This document shows, in pieces, positions 36,135 through 45,966 of a stretch of DNA of 64,000 nt. The notes under the pieces are model-generated. The model was not told the DNA's origin and did not search any database. It saw only the letters and a program-made list of their open reading frames with translations. Both the position numbers and the translations under genes were made by a program. Each line of letters begins with the position of its first letter. The stretch's first letter is position 1. Location: assembly GCF_002251795.1 (NCBI RefSeq), contig NZ_NOXU01000026.1, positions 62,001 to 126,000 of the forward strand, written 5' to 3'. Source of the stretch: Niveispirillum lacus (GTDB taxonomy: Bacteria > Pseudomonadota > Alphaproteobacteria > Azospirillales > Azospirillaceae).

Positions 36135-36601
36135 TGACGCGTAAGAAGCGCCGTCTGTACATGCTGCTGCTGGCGCTGGCCGGTCTTGGCACGGCTACGG
36201 CCCTGACTTTGACGGCCTTCGAAGAGAATGTGGCCTTTTTCTTCTCACCCTCCGATCTGACGGTAAAGCCGCCTGGCGATAAGTTGGTACGCGTTGGCGG
36301 CCTGGTGGCCGGCGGCTCGGTGGTGAAAGAAAATGACGGCGTGACGACCCGCTTCACCATTACCGATACGGCCCATACCGTCGATGTCACCACCAACCGC
36401 CCCTTGCCCGACCTCTTTCGTGAGGGGCAGGGTGTGCTGGTGGAGGGCCGTCTGCGCCCCGACGGTCTGTTCGTGGCATCCGAAGTGCTGGCCCGTCATG
36501 ACGAAAATTACATGCCCAAGGAAGTGGCTGACGCCCTGAAGGCTTCTGGCCAGTTCCGTCCGGAAGTGCCGGGAAGGCCCGTTTTCGAAGCGGGGAGGTA
36601 A
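36131..36601 (+). CDS. ccmE: Heme chaperone CcmE
   Basis: CcmE is the periplasmic heme chaperone that covalently binds heme and hands it to CcmF. The 156-residue protein has an N-terminal membrane anchor (about 9-30), an OB-fold domain, and the heme-binding motif with His123 and Tyr127 in RHDENYMPKEV. Two adjacent ATGs (36131, 36134) are possible. A gap of 250 bp without a clear gene separates it from ccmF. Confidence 0.97.
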   Translation: MMTRKKRRLYMLLLALAGLGTATALTLTAFEENVAFFFSPSDLTVKPPGDKLVRVGGLVAGGSVVKENDGVTTRFTITDTAHTVDVTTNRPLPDLFREGQGVLVEGRLRPDGLFVASEVLARHDENYMPKEVADALKASGQFRPEVPGRPVFEAGR

Positions 36602-36851
36602 GGGTGGCCAGAATGGATGTGCGCCATTTCCTTGGGGCGATCCCTGGTGCCGGACTGGATTTCGCGGTTATCATTGATGCGGCGGCGGCAGAGCGTTAAC
36701 GGACTGGCTCTGTCGCCATCTGCAGCTTACGGGCTGTTAAGGATGCGCTTGACGAAGAATGATGTCTGGCGTGATCGGACTTCGCCGGTTTTCGGCGGGT
36801 CGATGATAAAATCAACACCGGCAAACCCGGAACAGGAGCAGCGAGACGGAC
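36602..36851 (+). other. Gap inside the ccm cluster
   Basis: This is 250 bases between ccmE and ccmF in an otherwise tightly packed cluster. Only a 28-codon frame (36613-36699) and a weak 81-codon frame can be read, neither convincing. A small hairpin (CGCCGGTTTTCGGCG) lies near 36785. It may hold a second promoter or the remains of a lost gene. Confidence 0.4.
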
Positions 36852-38840
36852 ATGATCCCTGAGATCGGACATTACGCCCTGGTTCTGGCCTTACTGCTGG
36901 CGGTTGCGCAGTCGGTGATGCCGTTGGTGGGAGCTGCCCGGCGCGATGTGGCCTGGATGGAGACGGGGCGGATGGCGGCCTTTGCGCAACTGGCCGCCAT
37001 TACCATTTCATTCGCGGCATTGATGCAAGCGCATGTCGTTTCCGACTTTTCCGTCCTTAATGTCGTGAACAACAGCCACAGTGCCAAGCCCATGCTTTAC
37101 AAAGTGTCGGGCGTGTGGGGGAACCATGAGGGTTCCATGCTGCTCTGGGTGTTCATGCTGGCCCTGTTCGGGGCGGCGGTCGCAGGTTTCGGGCGAAATA
37201 TTCCGCCGACGCTGAAGGCCCGCGTCCTGGGCGTGCAGGGATTGATCGGCGTTGGCTTCCTGCTGTTCATCCTGGTCACCAGCAACCCGTTCGCCCGTAT
37301 CTACCCCGCCCCGATCGATGGCAATGACCTGAACCCGCTGTTGCAGGACCCGGGTCTGGCCTTCCATCCGCCCTTCCTTTACCTGGGTTATGTCGGGTTC
37401 TCTGTCGCCTTCAGTTTTGCTGTTGGTGCTTTGATTGAGGGGCGGGTTGATCCGGCCTGGGGACGCTGGGTGCGACCCTGGACTCTGGTGGCTTGGGCCT
37501 CGCTCACCATGGGCATCGCCATGGGGTCCTGGTGGGCCTATTACGAGTTGGGCTGGGGCGGCTGGTGGTTCTGGGATCCGGTGGAAAACGCTTCCCTGAT
37601 GCCTTGGTTGGCCGGCACCGCCTTGCTGCATTCGGCCATTGTCGTGGAAAAGCGCGATGCGCTGAAGACCTGGACCATCCTGCTGGCCATCCTGACCTTC
37701 TCCCTGTCGCTGCTGGGCACCTTCCTGGTCCGCTCCGGCGTGCTGACCTCGGTCCATGCCTTTGCCGTCGATCCGCAGCGCGGGGTGGCGGTGCTGGGCT
37801 TGCTGATCCTGGCCACCGGCGGTGGCTTGCTGCTGTTTGCGCTGCGGGCACATGTTCTGAAAATCGGCGGGCTGTTCTCCCCGGTCAGTCGTGAAGGGGC
37901 CCTTGTCCTCAACAATCTGCTGCTGTCCGTTTCGGCAGCGGTGGTGCTGATTGGCACGCTGATGCCGCTGCTGCTGGATGCGTTCGGGCACAAGATTTCG
38001 GTAGGTGCCCCCTATTTCAACTTCATCACGCCGTTCCTGACCATCCCGCTGGTCATGGTCATGGCGCTGGGTCCGTTCATGCCGTGGAAACGCGCGGACC
38101 TCGGCGGTATCCTGTCACGCCTATGGGGCGTGGCACTGCTGACCCTGGTGTCGGTGATGCTGGCGTTGTGGCTGGCGGGTGTGAAGCCGGTGATGGCTTT
38201 GGTTGGTATTGCCATGGCGGGATGGGCTGGGTTCGGCGCCGTTTGGGAGGTGGCGGACCGTGTAAAGCTGTTCCGGGTACCACTGGCCGACAGCCTTTCC
38301 CGGGCCCGGGGTTTGCCCCTGGGCGCCTGGGGTACGGCGGTTGCCCATGGCGGTATGGGCATCGCCATTGCCGGCATGGTCGGCACCACCTTCTGGCTGG
38401 CTGAGGATGTGCGAGTCATGAAGCTGGGAGACAAGGCCCTGATCGCCGGCTACGAGGTCACACTGGATAAGGTGGAAGACCTGCGGGTCGCGAATTATCA
38501 GACGGAAATGGGCCATTTCAGCGTTCGGCGCGATGGTGACCTGATCAGCACCCTGACCGCTGAGCGCCGCTGGTATCCCGTCGCCAAGATGCAGACAACG
38601 GAAGCCGCCATCCACACCACCTTCTATTCCGACCTCTACCTGGTGCTTGGTGAAGAAAACCCGGGTGGCGGTGGTTGGGTGGTGCGCCTGTATCATCATC
38701 CGCTGGTGCCCTGGATCTGGATCGGGTCGCTGGTCATGGTACTGGGCGGCTGCCTCAGCCTGTCCGATCGGCGATTGCGGGTCGGCGTACCGGCCCGCCG
38801 TGCGGCCCCGGTTTCCCCCGCCCTGCAACCCGCGGAGTGA
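36852..38840 (+). CDS. ccmF: Cytochrome c heme lyase subunit CcmF
   Basis: CcmF ligates heme to apocytochrome c together with CcmH and CcmI. The 662-residue protein has about 15 transmembrane helices and the WWD heme motif GWGGWWFWDPVENASLMPW. Conserved HSAIVVEKRD and periplasmic histidines flank it, and the family's conserved stretch LRSGVLTSVHAFA appears here as LVRSGVLTSVHAFAVDP. An AGGAG site lies upstream. ccmG follows after ten bases. Confidence 0.97.
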   Translation: MIPEIGHYALVLALLLAVAQSVMPLVGAARRDVAWMETGRMAAFAQLAAITISFAALMQAHVVSDFSVLNVVNNSHSAKPMLYKVSGVWGNHEGSMLLWVFMLALFGAAVAGFGRNIPPTLKARVLGVQGLIGVGFLLFILVTSNPFARIYPAPIDGNDLNPLLQDPGLAFHPPFLYLGYVGFSVAFSFAVGALIEGRVDPAWGRWVRPWTLVAWASLTMGIAMGSWWAYYELGWGGWWFWDPVENASLMPWLAGTALLHSAIVVEKRDALKTWTILLAILTFSLSLLGTFLVRSGVLTSVHAFAVDPQRGVAVLGLLILATGGGLLLFALRAHVLKIGGLFSPVSREGALVLNNLLLSVSAAVVLIGTLMPLLLDAFGHKISVGAPYFNFITPFLTIPLVMVMALGPFMPWKRADLGGILSRLWGVALLTLVSVMLALWLAGVKPVMALVGIAMAGWAGFGAVWEVADRVKLFRVPLADSLSRARGLPLGAWGTAVAHGGMGIAIAGMVGTTFWLAEDVRVMKLGDKALIAGYEVTLDKVEDLRVANYQTEMGHFSVRRDGDLISTLTAERRWYPVAKMQTTEAAIHTTFYSDLYLVLGEENPGGGGWVVRLYHHPLVPWIWIGSLVMVLGGCLSLSDRRLRVGVPARRAAPVSPALQPAE

Positions 38841-38850
38841 GAGCAACAGC

Positions 38851-39396
38851 ATGAGCGCCGTTACCCGTCACCGTCTGCTGCTGTTGCTGCCGCTGGCTGT
38901 TTTTCTCATTCTTGGCGGCTATTTTGCGTTGGGTTTGACCAAGGACCCGTCCAAGCTGCCCTCCATGCTGATCGACAAACCGGCGCCGACCTTTGCCCTG
39001 CCCGGCCTGTCGGAGGGGGAGAAGGGGCTATCCAATGCCGATCTGACGGGCAAGGTGCAGTTGGTCAATGTGTTTGCCAGCTGGTGCGCCCCCTGCCGCG
39101 TGGAACATCCGCTGCTGATGCGGTTGGCCAAGGAAGATGGCGTGACCATCCACGCCATCAACTATAAGGATAAGCCGGAGGCGGCCAAGGCCTTCCTGGA
39201 CCAGATGGGCAATCCCTTCACAGCCATCGGCGCCGACAAGGATGGCCGTGTGGCCATTGATTTCGGCGTCTATGGCGTGCCGGAAACCTACGTGATCGAT
39301 CGACAGGGCCGGGTGCGTTACCGGCATGTCGGGCCATTGATGCCGTTCGATGTGGACGAAACGATCCTGCCCATGATCAGGGAACTGTCGAAATGA
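38851..39396 (+). CDS. ccmG: Thiol:disulfide oxidoreductase CcmG/DsbE
   Basis: CcmG reduces apocytochrome thiols before heme attachment. The 181-residue membrane-anchored thioredoxin-fold protein has one N-terminal helix (about 9-29), the active site WCAPC at 78-82, and the cis-Pro loop [10 protein letters not shown] chose the ATG at 38851 because it gives the membrane anchor and follows the ccmF stop by ten bases. Its stop overlaps the ccmH start. Confidence 0.96.
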   Translation: MSAVTRHRLLLLLPLAVFLILGGYFALGLTKDPSKLPSMLIDKPAPTFALPGLSEGEKGLSNADLTGKVQLVNVFASWCAPCRVEHPLLMRLAKEDGVTIHAINYKDKPEAAKAFLDQMGNPFTAIGADKDGRVAIDFGVYGVPETYVIDRQGRVRYRHVGPLMPFDVDETILPMIRELSK

Positions 39397-39926
39397 CGGC
39401 GTTTATGCCTTCCTTCAGTCATCGGGCAGGCACATCCGCGCCCTTGTCCTGGATCGCTGCCGCGCTCGTCGCCGCTTTCCTGTGTGTTCCTGCCTTGGCG
39501 GTCATGCCAAATGAAAAGCTGGCCGATCCCGCGATGGAGGCCCGCGCGCGGGAGATTTCTAAGGAACTGCGCTGTCTGGTCTGTCAGAACCAGTCCATTG
39601 ATGACAGTAATGCCGATCTGGCCCGCGATCTGCGGGTGCTGGTGCGTGAACGGCTGGTGGCAGGCGACAGTAATGAACAGGTCCTGGCTTATGTCCATGA
39701 CCGTTATGGCGATTTCGTGCTGCTCCGCCCGCCGGTGACCGGATACACGGCCCTATTGTGGGGGGGACCGTTTGCCCTGCTGCTGCTGGCGGGCCTGGGC
39801 ACAGCACTCTACATGCGCCAACGTCGCCGCGACGTGGAAACCATGCCGGTTCCGACCCTGACGGCGGAAGAAGAAGCACGGCTTATGGTCCTTTTGAATG
39901 AAGACAAGTCGGGGGATGGGCGATGA
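39393..39926 (+). CDS. ccmH: Cytochrome c maturation protein CcmH
   Basis: CcmH is the small thioredoxin-like subunit of the heme lyase that reduces the apocytochrome CxxCH site. The 177-residue protein has a signal sequence, the conserved redox motif [10 protein letters not shown] (Cys61 and Cys64), and a C-terminal transmembrane helix (about 117-140). It overlaps both neighbours by ATGA, which indicates tight coupling with ccmG and ccmI. Confidence 0.96.
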   Translation: MTAFMPSFSHRAGTSAPLSWIAAALVAAFLCVPALAVMPNEKLADPAMEARAREISKELRCLVCQNQSIDDSNADLARDLRVLVRERLVAGDSNEQVLAYVHDRYGDFVLLRPPVTGYTALLWGGPFALLLLAGLGTALYMRQRRRDVETMPVPTLTAEEEARLMVLLNEDKSGDGR

Positions 39927-41332
39927 TCGGTTTCTGGCTGGTCGCAGCCGCCCTGACGGCGCTGGCCCTGCTGCCTCTGCTGCGCACCCTGTTGCGTCCG
40001 TCCCCGCCGCTGGAAGGGGCCGCAGAGTTCGCCCGCGGCGTTTATGCCGCCCAAGTGACGGAAATCGATCGCGACCTGAAACGCGGCATCCTGTCGGTCG
40101 ATCAGGCCAGGGCGGCGCGGGCGGAGGTCGGCCGCCGGCTGCTCTCTGTCGCGGATGAGGCGGCGGCAACCAAGGTGACCAGCAACGGCAAGCCGGCGCA
40201 GCGCACGGCTATGGTCGTGACCCTGCTGCTCCCCCTGGCTGCCCTTGGTATCTATCTGCCGCTGGGGCACCCCAATCTGCCAGCGGTACCCTTTGCCACA
40301 CGCCCCAAGGAAGCGCCCGTTCCGCCACAGGTGATTGAGGCCGTGGCCAAGCTGGAAGAGGCGTTGAAGGCCAATCCCGATGATGCCGGTGGATGGGCCT
40401 TGCTGGCGCAGAGTTATGGCGCCATGAGCCGGCCCAATGATGCCGTCAATGCTTGGCGACAGGTGCTACGCCTGACGCCGGCCGATGCCAGCGTGAAGGG
40501 GGCTTTGGCTGAGGCGTTGACCGTGTCCGCCGATGGGGTGGTCGGGGAAGAGGCGGTTCGTCTGTTCACCGAAGCGGTGGCCGCCAATGCCATGGATGCG
40601 CGTGCTCGGTATTACCTTGGCATGGCGCGGTTACAGGCGGGTGATATCAGGGGCGCGTTGGACCGTTGGACGGCGCTGGTGGCCGACAGTCCTGCTGATG
40701 CGCCCTGGCTGCCCACGGTGCGGGAGCGTATCCATGATGCCGCCACGCAGGTCGGTCTCGACCCCTTTGCCATCACCCCGCAGCCCCGGCCCGCCAGCGC
40801 GCCGCCGCCCGCCATGGGCCAGGCCGGCGGACAAGGGGGGGCTGCCCCGGCCCTGTCGCCCGAACAGATGCAGGCCATGGCCGGGATGAGCAAGGAGGAT
40901 CAGCAGGCCACCATCAACAGCATGGTCGATGGGCTGGAAGCCAAGCTGAAAGACAATCCCGGTGATGCCGATGGTTGGATGCGTCTGGCCCGCGCGCGCG
41001 AAGTGCAGGGCAATCTGGACGCCGCCCGCGCGGCCCTGCGTGGGGCGGTGAAGGCTGATCCCAAGCGCTTGCAGGCCTGGCTGGACCTGTCGCGCCTGAC
41101 CGCCCCGGATGATGAACAGACCCAGGGCAGCCCGGAATTCCTGGCGGCCATGGGTACGGTGCTGAACCTCGCACCCGACAATCCGCAGGCGCTTTATTAT
41201 CTGGGGCAGCAGGCAGCGAACGAGGGCAAGATCGATCGGGCACGGGAGCTGTGGGGGCGGCTGCTGAAACAACTTCCCGCCGACGCGCCGCAGCGCCCGG
41301 AACTGCAAAGGCGGATGGACAACCTGAAATAG
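39923..41332 (+). CDS. ccmI: Cytochrome c maturation TPR protein CcmI
   Basis: CcmI is the apocytochrome chaperone of the heme lyase. The 469-residue protein has two transmembrane helices (about 2-22 and 93-112) and a large periplasmic TPR domain ([59 protein letters not shown]). A Pro/Ala/Gly-rich linker sits near 290-310. This is the last ccm gene; a 73-bp gap follows. Confidence 0.94.
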   Translation: MIGFWLVAAALTALALLPLLRTLLRPSPPLEGAAEFARGVYAAQVTEIDRDLKRGILSVDQARAARAEVGRRLLSVADEAAATKVTSNGKPAQRTAMVVTLLLPLAALGIYLPLGHPNLPAVPFATRPKEAPVPPQVIEAVAKLEEALKANPDDAGGWALLAQSYGAMSRPNDAVNAWRQVLRLTPADASVKGALAEALTVSADGVVGEEAVRLFTEAVAANAMDARARYYLGMARLQAGDIRGALDRWTALVADSPADAPWLPTVRERIHDAATQVGLDPFAITPQPRPASAPPPAMGQAGGQGGAAPALSPEQMQAMAGMSKEDQQATINSMVDGLEAKLKDNPGDADGWMRLARAREVQGNLDAARAALRGAVKADPKRLQAWLDLSRLTAPDDEQTQGSPEFLAAMGTVLNLAPDNPQALYYLGQQAANEGKIDRARELWGRLLKQLPADAPQRPELQRRMDNLK

Positions 41333-41405
41333 GCGTTGTTCTCTTATTGTTCTTGGTCGGCTTCTCGGGCATCCTGCGGCATCATCCCGATCCGCAGGAC
41401 CTCTG

Positions 41406-42545
41406 ATGACTGTCGTGACGCTGCCGCAGGCGCTTTCCTTCCGGCTTAACCGTCAGCACCTGACCAAACCGGCGGCGGACGCCCTCATCGCGGCACGGAC
41501 CCTGATCGGAGCGCAGGCCCAGGTCCATTCCGCCGCCATCTTGCAATTGCGGGCGCGCAGCGAGGCGGGGGCGGCGGATGGGGATATCGACCGCGCCCTC
41601 TATCAGGACCGCACCCTGGTAAAGCTCTGGGCGCAGCGTTCCACCCTGCACCTGATGCAAGCCGACGATCTGCCCATGATCCTGGGCCTGCGCCGTGAGC
41701 ATGTGCAGGGATACCATAATTGGTATGCCAAGGAAGGGCTGAGCGCGGATCAGGTTGAAACGCTGGTGACGGCGGTGGTCCAGGCCTTGGAACAGGGTGC
41801 GCATAGCCGCATGGATCTGTCGCGCCGCTTGGTGCCGATCCTGGGTGAATGGGCGCGGCCCATGCTGGAACATAGCTGGGGCGGGATCATCAAACTGGCT
41901 TGCGCGCTGGGCCATGTCTGCCACGGGCCGGCGGAAAAGGCATGCGGGGAGGGCGCACGGGAAGCCTTGTTCGTGCATCTGGGCCAATGGCTGGGTCACA
42001 GTTTGACTGTACCGGATGGGCGGACCGCCATGGCCGATCTGGCCCGCCGTTATCTGGCCGTCTATGGCCCCGCAACGCCGGCGGATTTCAAGAAATTCGT
42101 GGGCTTCTATGCCGGTCCGGCACAGCAGGCCTTTGCCGATCTGGGCAAAGAGATTGTGCCAGTGACGCTGTCAGGCAAGAAAGCCTTTGTGCTGGAACAT
42201 GATCTACCTGCCCTGCTGGCTGCGGAGCCGGTCGAGGGGCAAATCAATGTCCTGGGCCTGTTCGATCCTTACCTGCTGGCCCATGCCGATACCGGCCAGT
42301 ATCTGGAGGATCGGTTTCGGCCTGCCATCTATCGTGTCGCGGGCTGGATCAGCCCCGTGATCCTCCGCCAGGGCCGGGTGGTTGCCACCTGGACACACAG
42401 CCGTGTGGCCGGACCGAACGGCACGGGCGCCTGGGCGGTGCAGGTCACGCCACTGGAACGTGTCTACAAGAAGGAACTGCCCGCCATCACGCGCGGGCTG
42501 AAGCGTCTGTCGGGCGGGCTGCCCGTCAGCGTGACGGGGGTGTAG
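41406..42545 (+). CDS. Winged-helix DNA glycosylase-like protein (AlkZ/HTH_42 family)
   Basis: This 379-residue protein belongs to the winged-helix HTH_42 family that includes AlkZ and YcaQ, glycosylases that excise bulky or crosslinked bases. The catalytic motif QxQ of AlkZ is present as Gln37-Ala-Gln39 in RTLIGAQAQVHSA. Further family features are LVKLWAQRSTLHLM and the C-terminal VLGLFDPYLLAHAD. YcaQ carries QxD instead, so I favour an AlkZ-like activity. No neighbour informs its role. A terminator on the opposite strand follows. Confidence 0.82.
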   Translation: MTVVTLPQALSFRLNRQHLTKPAADALIAARTLIGAQAQVHSAAILQLRARSEAGAADGDIDRALYQDRTLVKLWAQRSTLHLMQADDLPMILGLRREHVQGYHNWYAKEGLSADQVETLVTAVVQALEQGAHSRMDLSRRLVPILGEWARPMLEHSWGGIIKLACALGHVCHGPAEKACGEGAREALFVHLGQWLGHSLTVPDGRTAMADLARRYLAVYGPATPADFKKFVGFYAGPAQQAFADLGKEIVPVTLSGKKAFVLEHDLPALLAAEPVEGQINVLGLFDPYLLAHADTGQYLEDRFRPAIYRVAGWISPVILRQGRVVATWTHSRVAGPNGTGAWAVQVTPLERVYKKELPAITRGLKRLSGGLPVSVTGV

Positions 42546-42552
42546 CAGACGC

Positions 42553-42582
42553 AAAAAAGGCCGGGGGATTGCGCCCCCGGCC
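42553..42582 (-). terminator. Intrinsic terminator of pckA
   Basis: A 9-bp GC stem (GGCCGGGGG at 42559-42567, CCCCCGGCC at 42574-42582) is followed by TTTTTT when read on the minus strand. It ends pckA transcription and may also stop plus-strand transcripts from the glycosylase gene. Confidence 0.88.
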
Positions 42583-42627
42583 TTGATCGCCCCGCCCCGG
42601 TCATCGGCGGGAGGATGGACGGCCTGT

Positions 42628-44232
42628 TTACGCGGCGGTACGGATACCGGCGCGCACGACCTTTTCGTCCACCTGGTCGGCGAACTGGGTGAAATTGGCT
42701 TCGAACCGGCGCGCCACTTCATGCGCGGTGGCGTCGAAGGCCGACTTGTCAGCCCAGGCGTTGCGTGGCAGCAGCACATCCGCCGGCACCCCGTCACACC
42801 CTTCCGGCACGGCCAGACCGAAATTCGGTTCCGGCTTGTGGCTGACTGTGGCCAGTTTGCCCGACAAGGCGGCGTTTACCAGAGCACGGGTATGGCCGAT
42901 CTTCATGCGGCTGCCCGTTCCATAGGAACCGCCTGTCCAGCCGGTATTGACCAGCCAGCAGTTAGCGCCATCCGCTTTGATCTTTTCGCCCAGCAACTTG
43001 GCATAGACGGTGGGATGGCGCGGCATGAAGGGGGCGCCGAAGCAGGTGCTGAACGTTGCCTGTGGCTCCGTCACACCCTTTTCCGTGCCGGCAACGCGCG
43101 CCGTGTAACCGGACAGGAAATGGTACATGGCCTGTTCGGAGGACAGTTTGGAAATGGGCGGCAGTACGCCGAAGGCGTCGGCGGTCAGCATGATGATGTT
43201 CAGCGGCTGGCCACCCAGGCCCGTCTCCGACGCATTTGGGATAAAGTCGATCGGATAGGAGGCGCGGGTGTTTTCGGTCAGGCTGGCATCATCCAGGTCC
43301 AGCGCGCGGCTTTGCGGGTCCATGACGACATTTTCTAGGACCGTGCCGAAGCGGCGCGTGGTCTCGAAAATCTCCGGCTCGGCTTCTGCCGACAGGCGGA
43401 TGACCTTCGCATAGCAGCCGCCTTCGAAGTTGAAGACACCACGGTCGGACCAGCCATGTTCATCATCACCGATCAGGGTGCGGGAACTATCGGCGGACAA
43501 GGTGGTCTTGCCGGTGCCTGACAGGCCGAAGAAGATGGCGGTATCGCCACCCGCCCCGATATTGGCCGAGCAATGCATGGGCAAAACGCCCTGCGCCGGC
43601 AGCAGGAAATTCAGGATGGAGAAGATCGACTTCTTGATCTCTCCGGCATAGGAGGTACCGCCGATCAGGACCAGCCGGCGCTTGAAATTGATCACCACAA
43701 ACACGTCCGACCGGGTGCCGTCGCGCTCGGGCACGGCACGGAAGTCAGGGGCCTGCAACACGGTGAAGGCCGGCTCGAATGCTGCACGGTCCTTCAGGGC
43801 CGGGCGGATGAACATGTTCTGGGCAAACAGGTTGTGCCAGGCATGCTGGGTCACGATGCGGACCGGCAGGCGGTAGGCGGCGTCGGCCCCAGCGTAGAGA
43901 TCTTGCACAAAGACCTCACGATCCTGGAGGAAAGCCGTAACGCGGGCATGCAGGCGGTCAAACGCATCCTCGGTGAAGGGCTTGTTCGGGCCCCACCAGA
44001 TGTCGTGGGCGGTGGTCTCTTCTTTGACCGTGAACTTGTCGTTGGGAGACCGGCCTGTGTGCTGGCCTGTGATGGCGACCAGGGCGCCGTCCTTGGACAG
44101 CTTGGCCTCCCCACGCCGCAGGGCCTGTTCGTATAGCGCACCGACGCTCAGGTTCCAATGGGCGGCCTTCAGATTGGTCAAGCCCAGATAATCCAGACCG
44201 AAGCTGCTGATGACGGGACCGGTATGTTCCAC
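42628..44232 (-). CDS. pckA: Phosphoenolpyruvate carboxykinase (ATP)
   Basis: PckA converts oxaloacetate to PEP with ATP, the entry to gluconeogenesis. The 534-residue enzyme has the kinase P-loop [11 protein letters not shown] at about 235-245, metal and substrate motifs [20 protein letters not shown] (two adjacent stretches), and the early TGRSPNDKF. Homology starts at a GTG codon at 44232, preceded by AGGGAG at a suitable distance. No ATG is available nearby, so GTG is probably the real start. Confidence 0.96.
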   Translation of the reverse strand: MEHTGPVISSFGLDYLGLTNLKAAHWNLSVGALYEQALRRGEAKLSKDGALVAITGQHTGRSPNDKFTVKEETTAHDIWWGPNKPFTEDAFDRLHARVTAFLQDREVFVQDLYAGADAAYRLPVRIVTQHAWHNLFAQNMFIRPALKDRAAFEPAFTVLQAPDFRAVPERDGTRSDVFVVINFKRRLVLIGGTSYAGEIKKSIFSILNFLLPAQGVLPMHCSANIGAGGDTAIFFGLSGTGKTTLSADSSRTLIGDDEHGWSDRGVFNFEGGCYAKVIRLSAEAEPEIFETTRRFGTVLENVVMDPQSRALDLDDASLTENTRASYPIDFIPNASETGLGGQPLNIIMLTADAFGVLPPISKLSSEQAMYHFLSGYTARVAGTEKGVTEPQATFSTCFGAPFMPRHPTVYAKLLGEKIKADGANCWLVNTGWTGGSYGTGSRMKIGHTRALVNAALSGKLATVSHKPEPNFGLAVPEGCDGVPADVLLPRNAWADKSAFDATAHEVARRFEANFTQFADQVDEKVVRAGIRTAA

Positions 44233-44416
44233 GTTGGGTTTCTCCCTCTCCAGTGACTAGGGCCGTCCCCGTTCTGTCCGGGTCCTGCGCACTGTGTAGT
44301 ACCCGCAAAAGGCGCTACAAGGCTTTTTATGTAACGGCTTTTGTACACTTACCGTTCCTATGTCGGGCTGGCAACCCCCACAGGTGTGGGCAGCACTATG
44401 GCGACCGGCATGCCTG

Positions 44417-45820
44417 TTAGCCGGCGGTCACATAGACCCGCATCGTGACGGCATGAGGCAGGGCTACAGCGGTGAGGATGCCAGTGAAGGACAGCAGGAC
44501 CAGCGTCAACGTCGCAAACCGTGGGTGAAGTCGCGCGGGCAGACGGTCGCCGAGGGCCGGAACAAGCAGGCCCAGGAGCAAGGCCAGCGGTGCGAAGTAA
44601 CGGCCCTGCACGCCATCCACCTGTCCGGCACCGACGGCGCTAAATGTCAGATACTGCAACAGAAAAATAGCAAGAACGGTCCCGACCAGCCCCAGGGCCA
44701 TGCCCGTCTTGACCCGCCACCCCGGCTGGTTGCCGGGCGTTACCGCCGAGAAGGCTAAAACCAGGCCGAAAACCCAGAGATAGAAGGGGTAAAGGGCGTC
44801 CGGCAGGATAATGTTGACCTGGCTCCAACCGATCCAGCCCAGCATCCCGATTGTAAACGGCCACCCCCACTGGAACAGTGTATCAACCAGAGCCGCCGGG
44901 AAGGCCAGCGGGTGGGACAGCAAGTGCAACACCTGTGCGCCAAGATCGGGCACCACATCGCCATGCACCTGCATCACTTGTACGAACAACACGGCATGCA
45001 GCGCCCAGGCCACTGGCATCAGGAGCGCTGGCAGCAGCATGGCCCATCCCGGCACGCGACCGAGCCGCCCCGGCATGACCATCAGCAATGGCAAAAGCAA
45101 GGCCAGATTGGCTGGTCGTGACATGGACAGCAGCAGGCTGACAAGGGCAAGCCCGATGAATTCCGCGGCGGTGGACCGCCCCTGCCGCGCGATGGCCCGG
45201 GTCATCAATGCGGCGTAAACCGCTGACAGGGCGATCAAAAGCCCATCCTGGCCACAGGCGGCATATTGGGCCAGACAAAGCGGCCAAAGGGCCACCGCCA
45301 CAAGCGGGCCATGCCCAAACGCCGCGAGACGCAAAGCCGTTACAAATAAGAGCAGGCAAGCCGCAATATTGGCGAAGCGGGCAAGCCGGATGCTGTCGGC
45401 CACGCCGAAATCCAGGACTTTGCCAATCCACAGCCCGGCCATGGTCGGCAGGTAGAGAGTGGGGGGATAGATGGCGGTATTGGGGATATGGACGAACCGC
45501 GTCCTCCCGCTCCACGGTACCGTCTCGCCGTCAGCCATGGTTGCCGCCGACATCACCCTTCCGGGTTCCGATAGCGTGCTCCAGTAATGCGACAGCAGCT
45601 CAAGCAGGCCCTCGTCGATAAACCCTCCCGATGAGCCGTCAGGCTCGCGGGAACCGAAGACATGACCCCGCAGAACCGTTTCGGCCCGCATCACGTGGTT
45701 GCTTTCATCCACGTTGAAATAGGGTGGCATGGCCCACGCCATGAAGCCGGATACCGGCAGGGCCAGCAGAAGAAACAGCAAGATCGCGATATTCTTCGGC
45801 ATTGGTCCGGGTCCCGACAT
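44417..45820 (-). CDS. DUF2142 polytopic membrane protein
   Basis: This 467-residue inner-membrane protein has about eleven to twelve hydrophobic segments. The N-terminal loop after TM1 (MPPYFNVDESNHVMRAE) contains an acidic pair like that of C-type, polyprenyl-phosphate-using glycosyltransferases. This and the overall layout match DUF2142 proteins, often linked to surface polysaccharide assembly. No polysaccharide genes are adjacent. Two starts are possible: 45820, preceded by AAGAAGG, and 45802. Confidence 0.82.
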   Translation of the reverse strand: MSGPGPMPKNIAILLFLLLALPVSGFMAWAMPPYFNVDESNHVMRAETVLRGHVFGSREPDGSSGGFIDEGLLELLSHYWSTLSEPGRVMSAATMADGETVPWSGRTRFVHIPNTAIYPPTLYLPTMAGLWIGKVLDFGVADSIRLARFANIAACLLLFVTALRLAAFGHGPLVAVALWPLCLAQYAACGQDGLLIALSAVYAALMTRAIARQGRSTAAEFIGLALVSLLLSMSRPANLALLLPLLMVMPGRLGRVPGWAMLLPALLMPVAWALHAVLFVQVMQVHGDVVPDLGAQVLHLLSHPLAFPAALVDTLFQWGWPFTIGMLGWIGWSQVNIILPDALYPFYLWVFGLVLAFSAVTPGNQPGWRVKTGMALGLVGTVLAIFLLQYLTFSAVGAGQVDGVQGRYFAPLALLLGLLVPALGDRLPARLHPRFATLTLVLLSFTGILTAVALPHAVTMRVYVTAG

Positions 45821-45966
45821 CGGCCGGGCCTTCTTACCTTATCTAAGTCAGCCAGGACAAATGGCACCATCGGGATTGTGCTGTGACAGTTCATGGACCT
45901 TCTGTGCTCGCGACCGAACCAGGGTGACGCAAGATCTCCCCGCCACCCTGCCGCCAGGCGCCGTCG

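Noticed and set aside
36617-36862. 81-codon frame between ccmE and ccmF
   Set aside because: No ribosome binding site, no recognisable protein features, and it overlaps the ccmF start.
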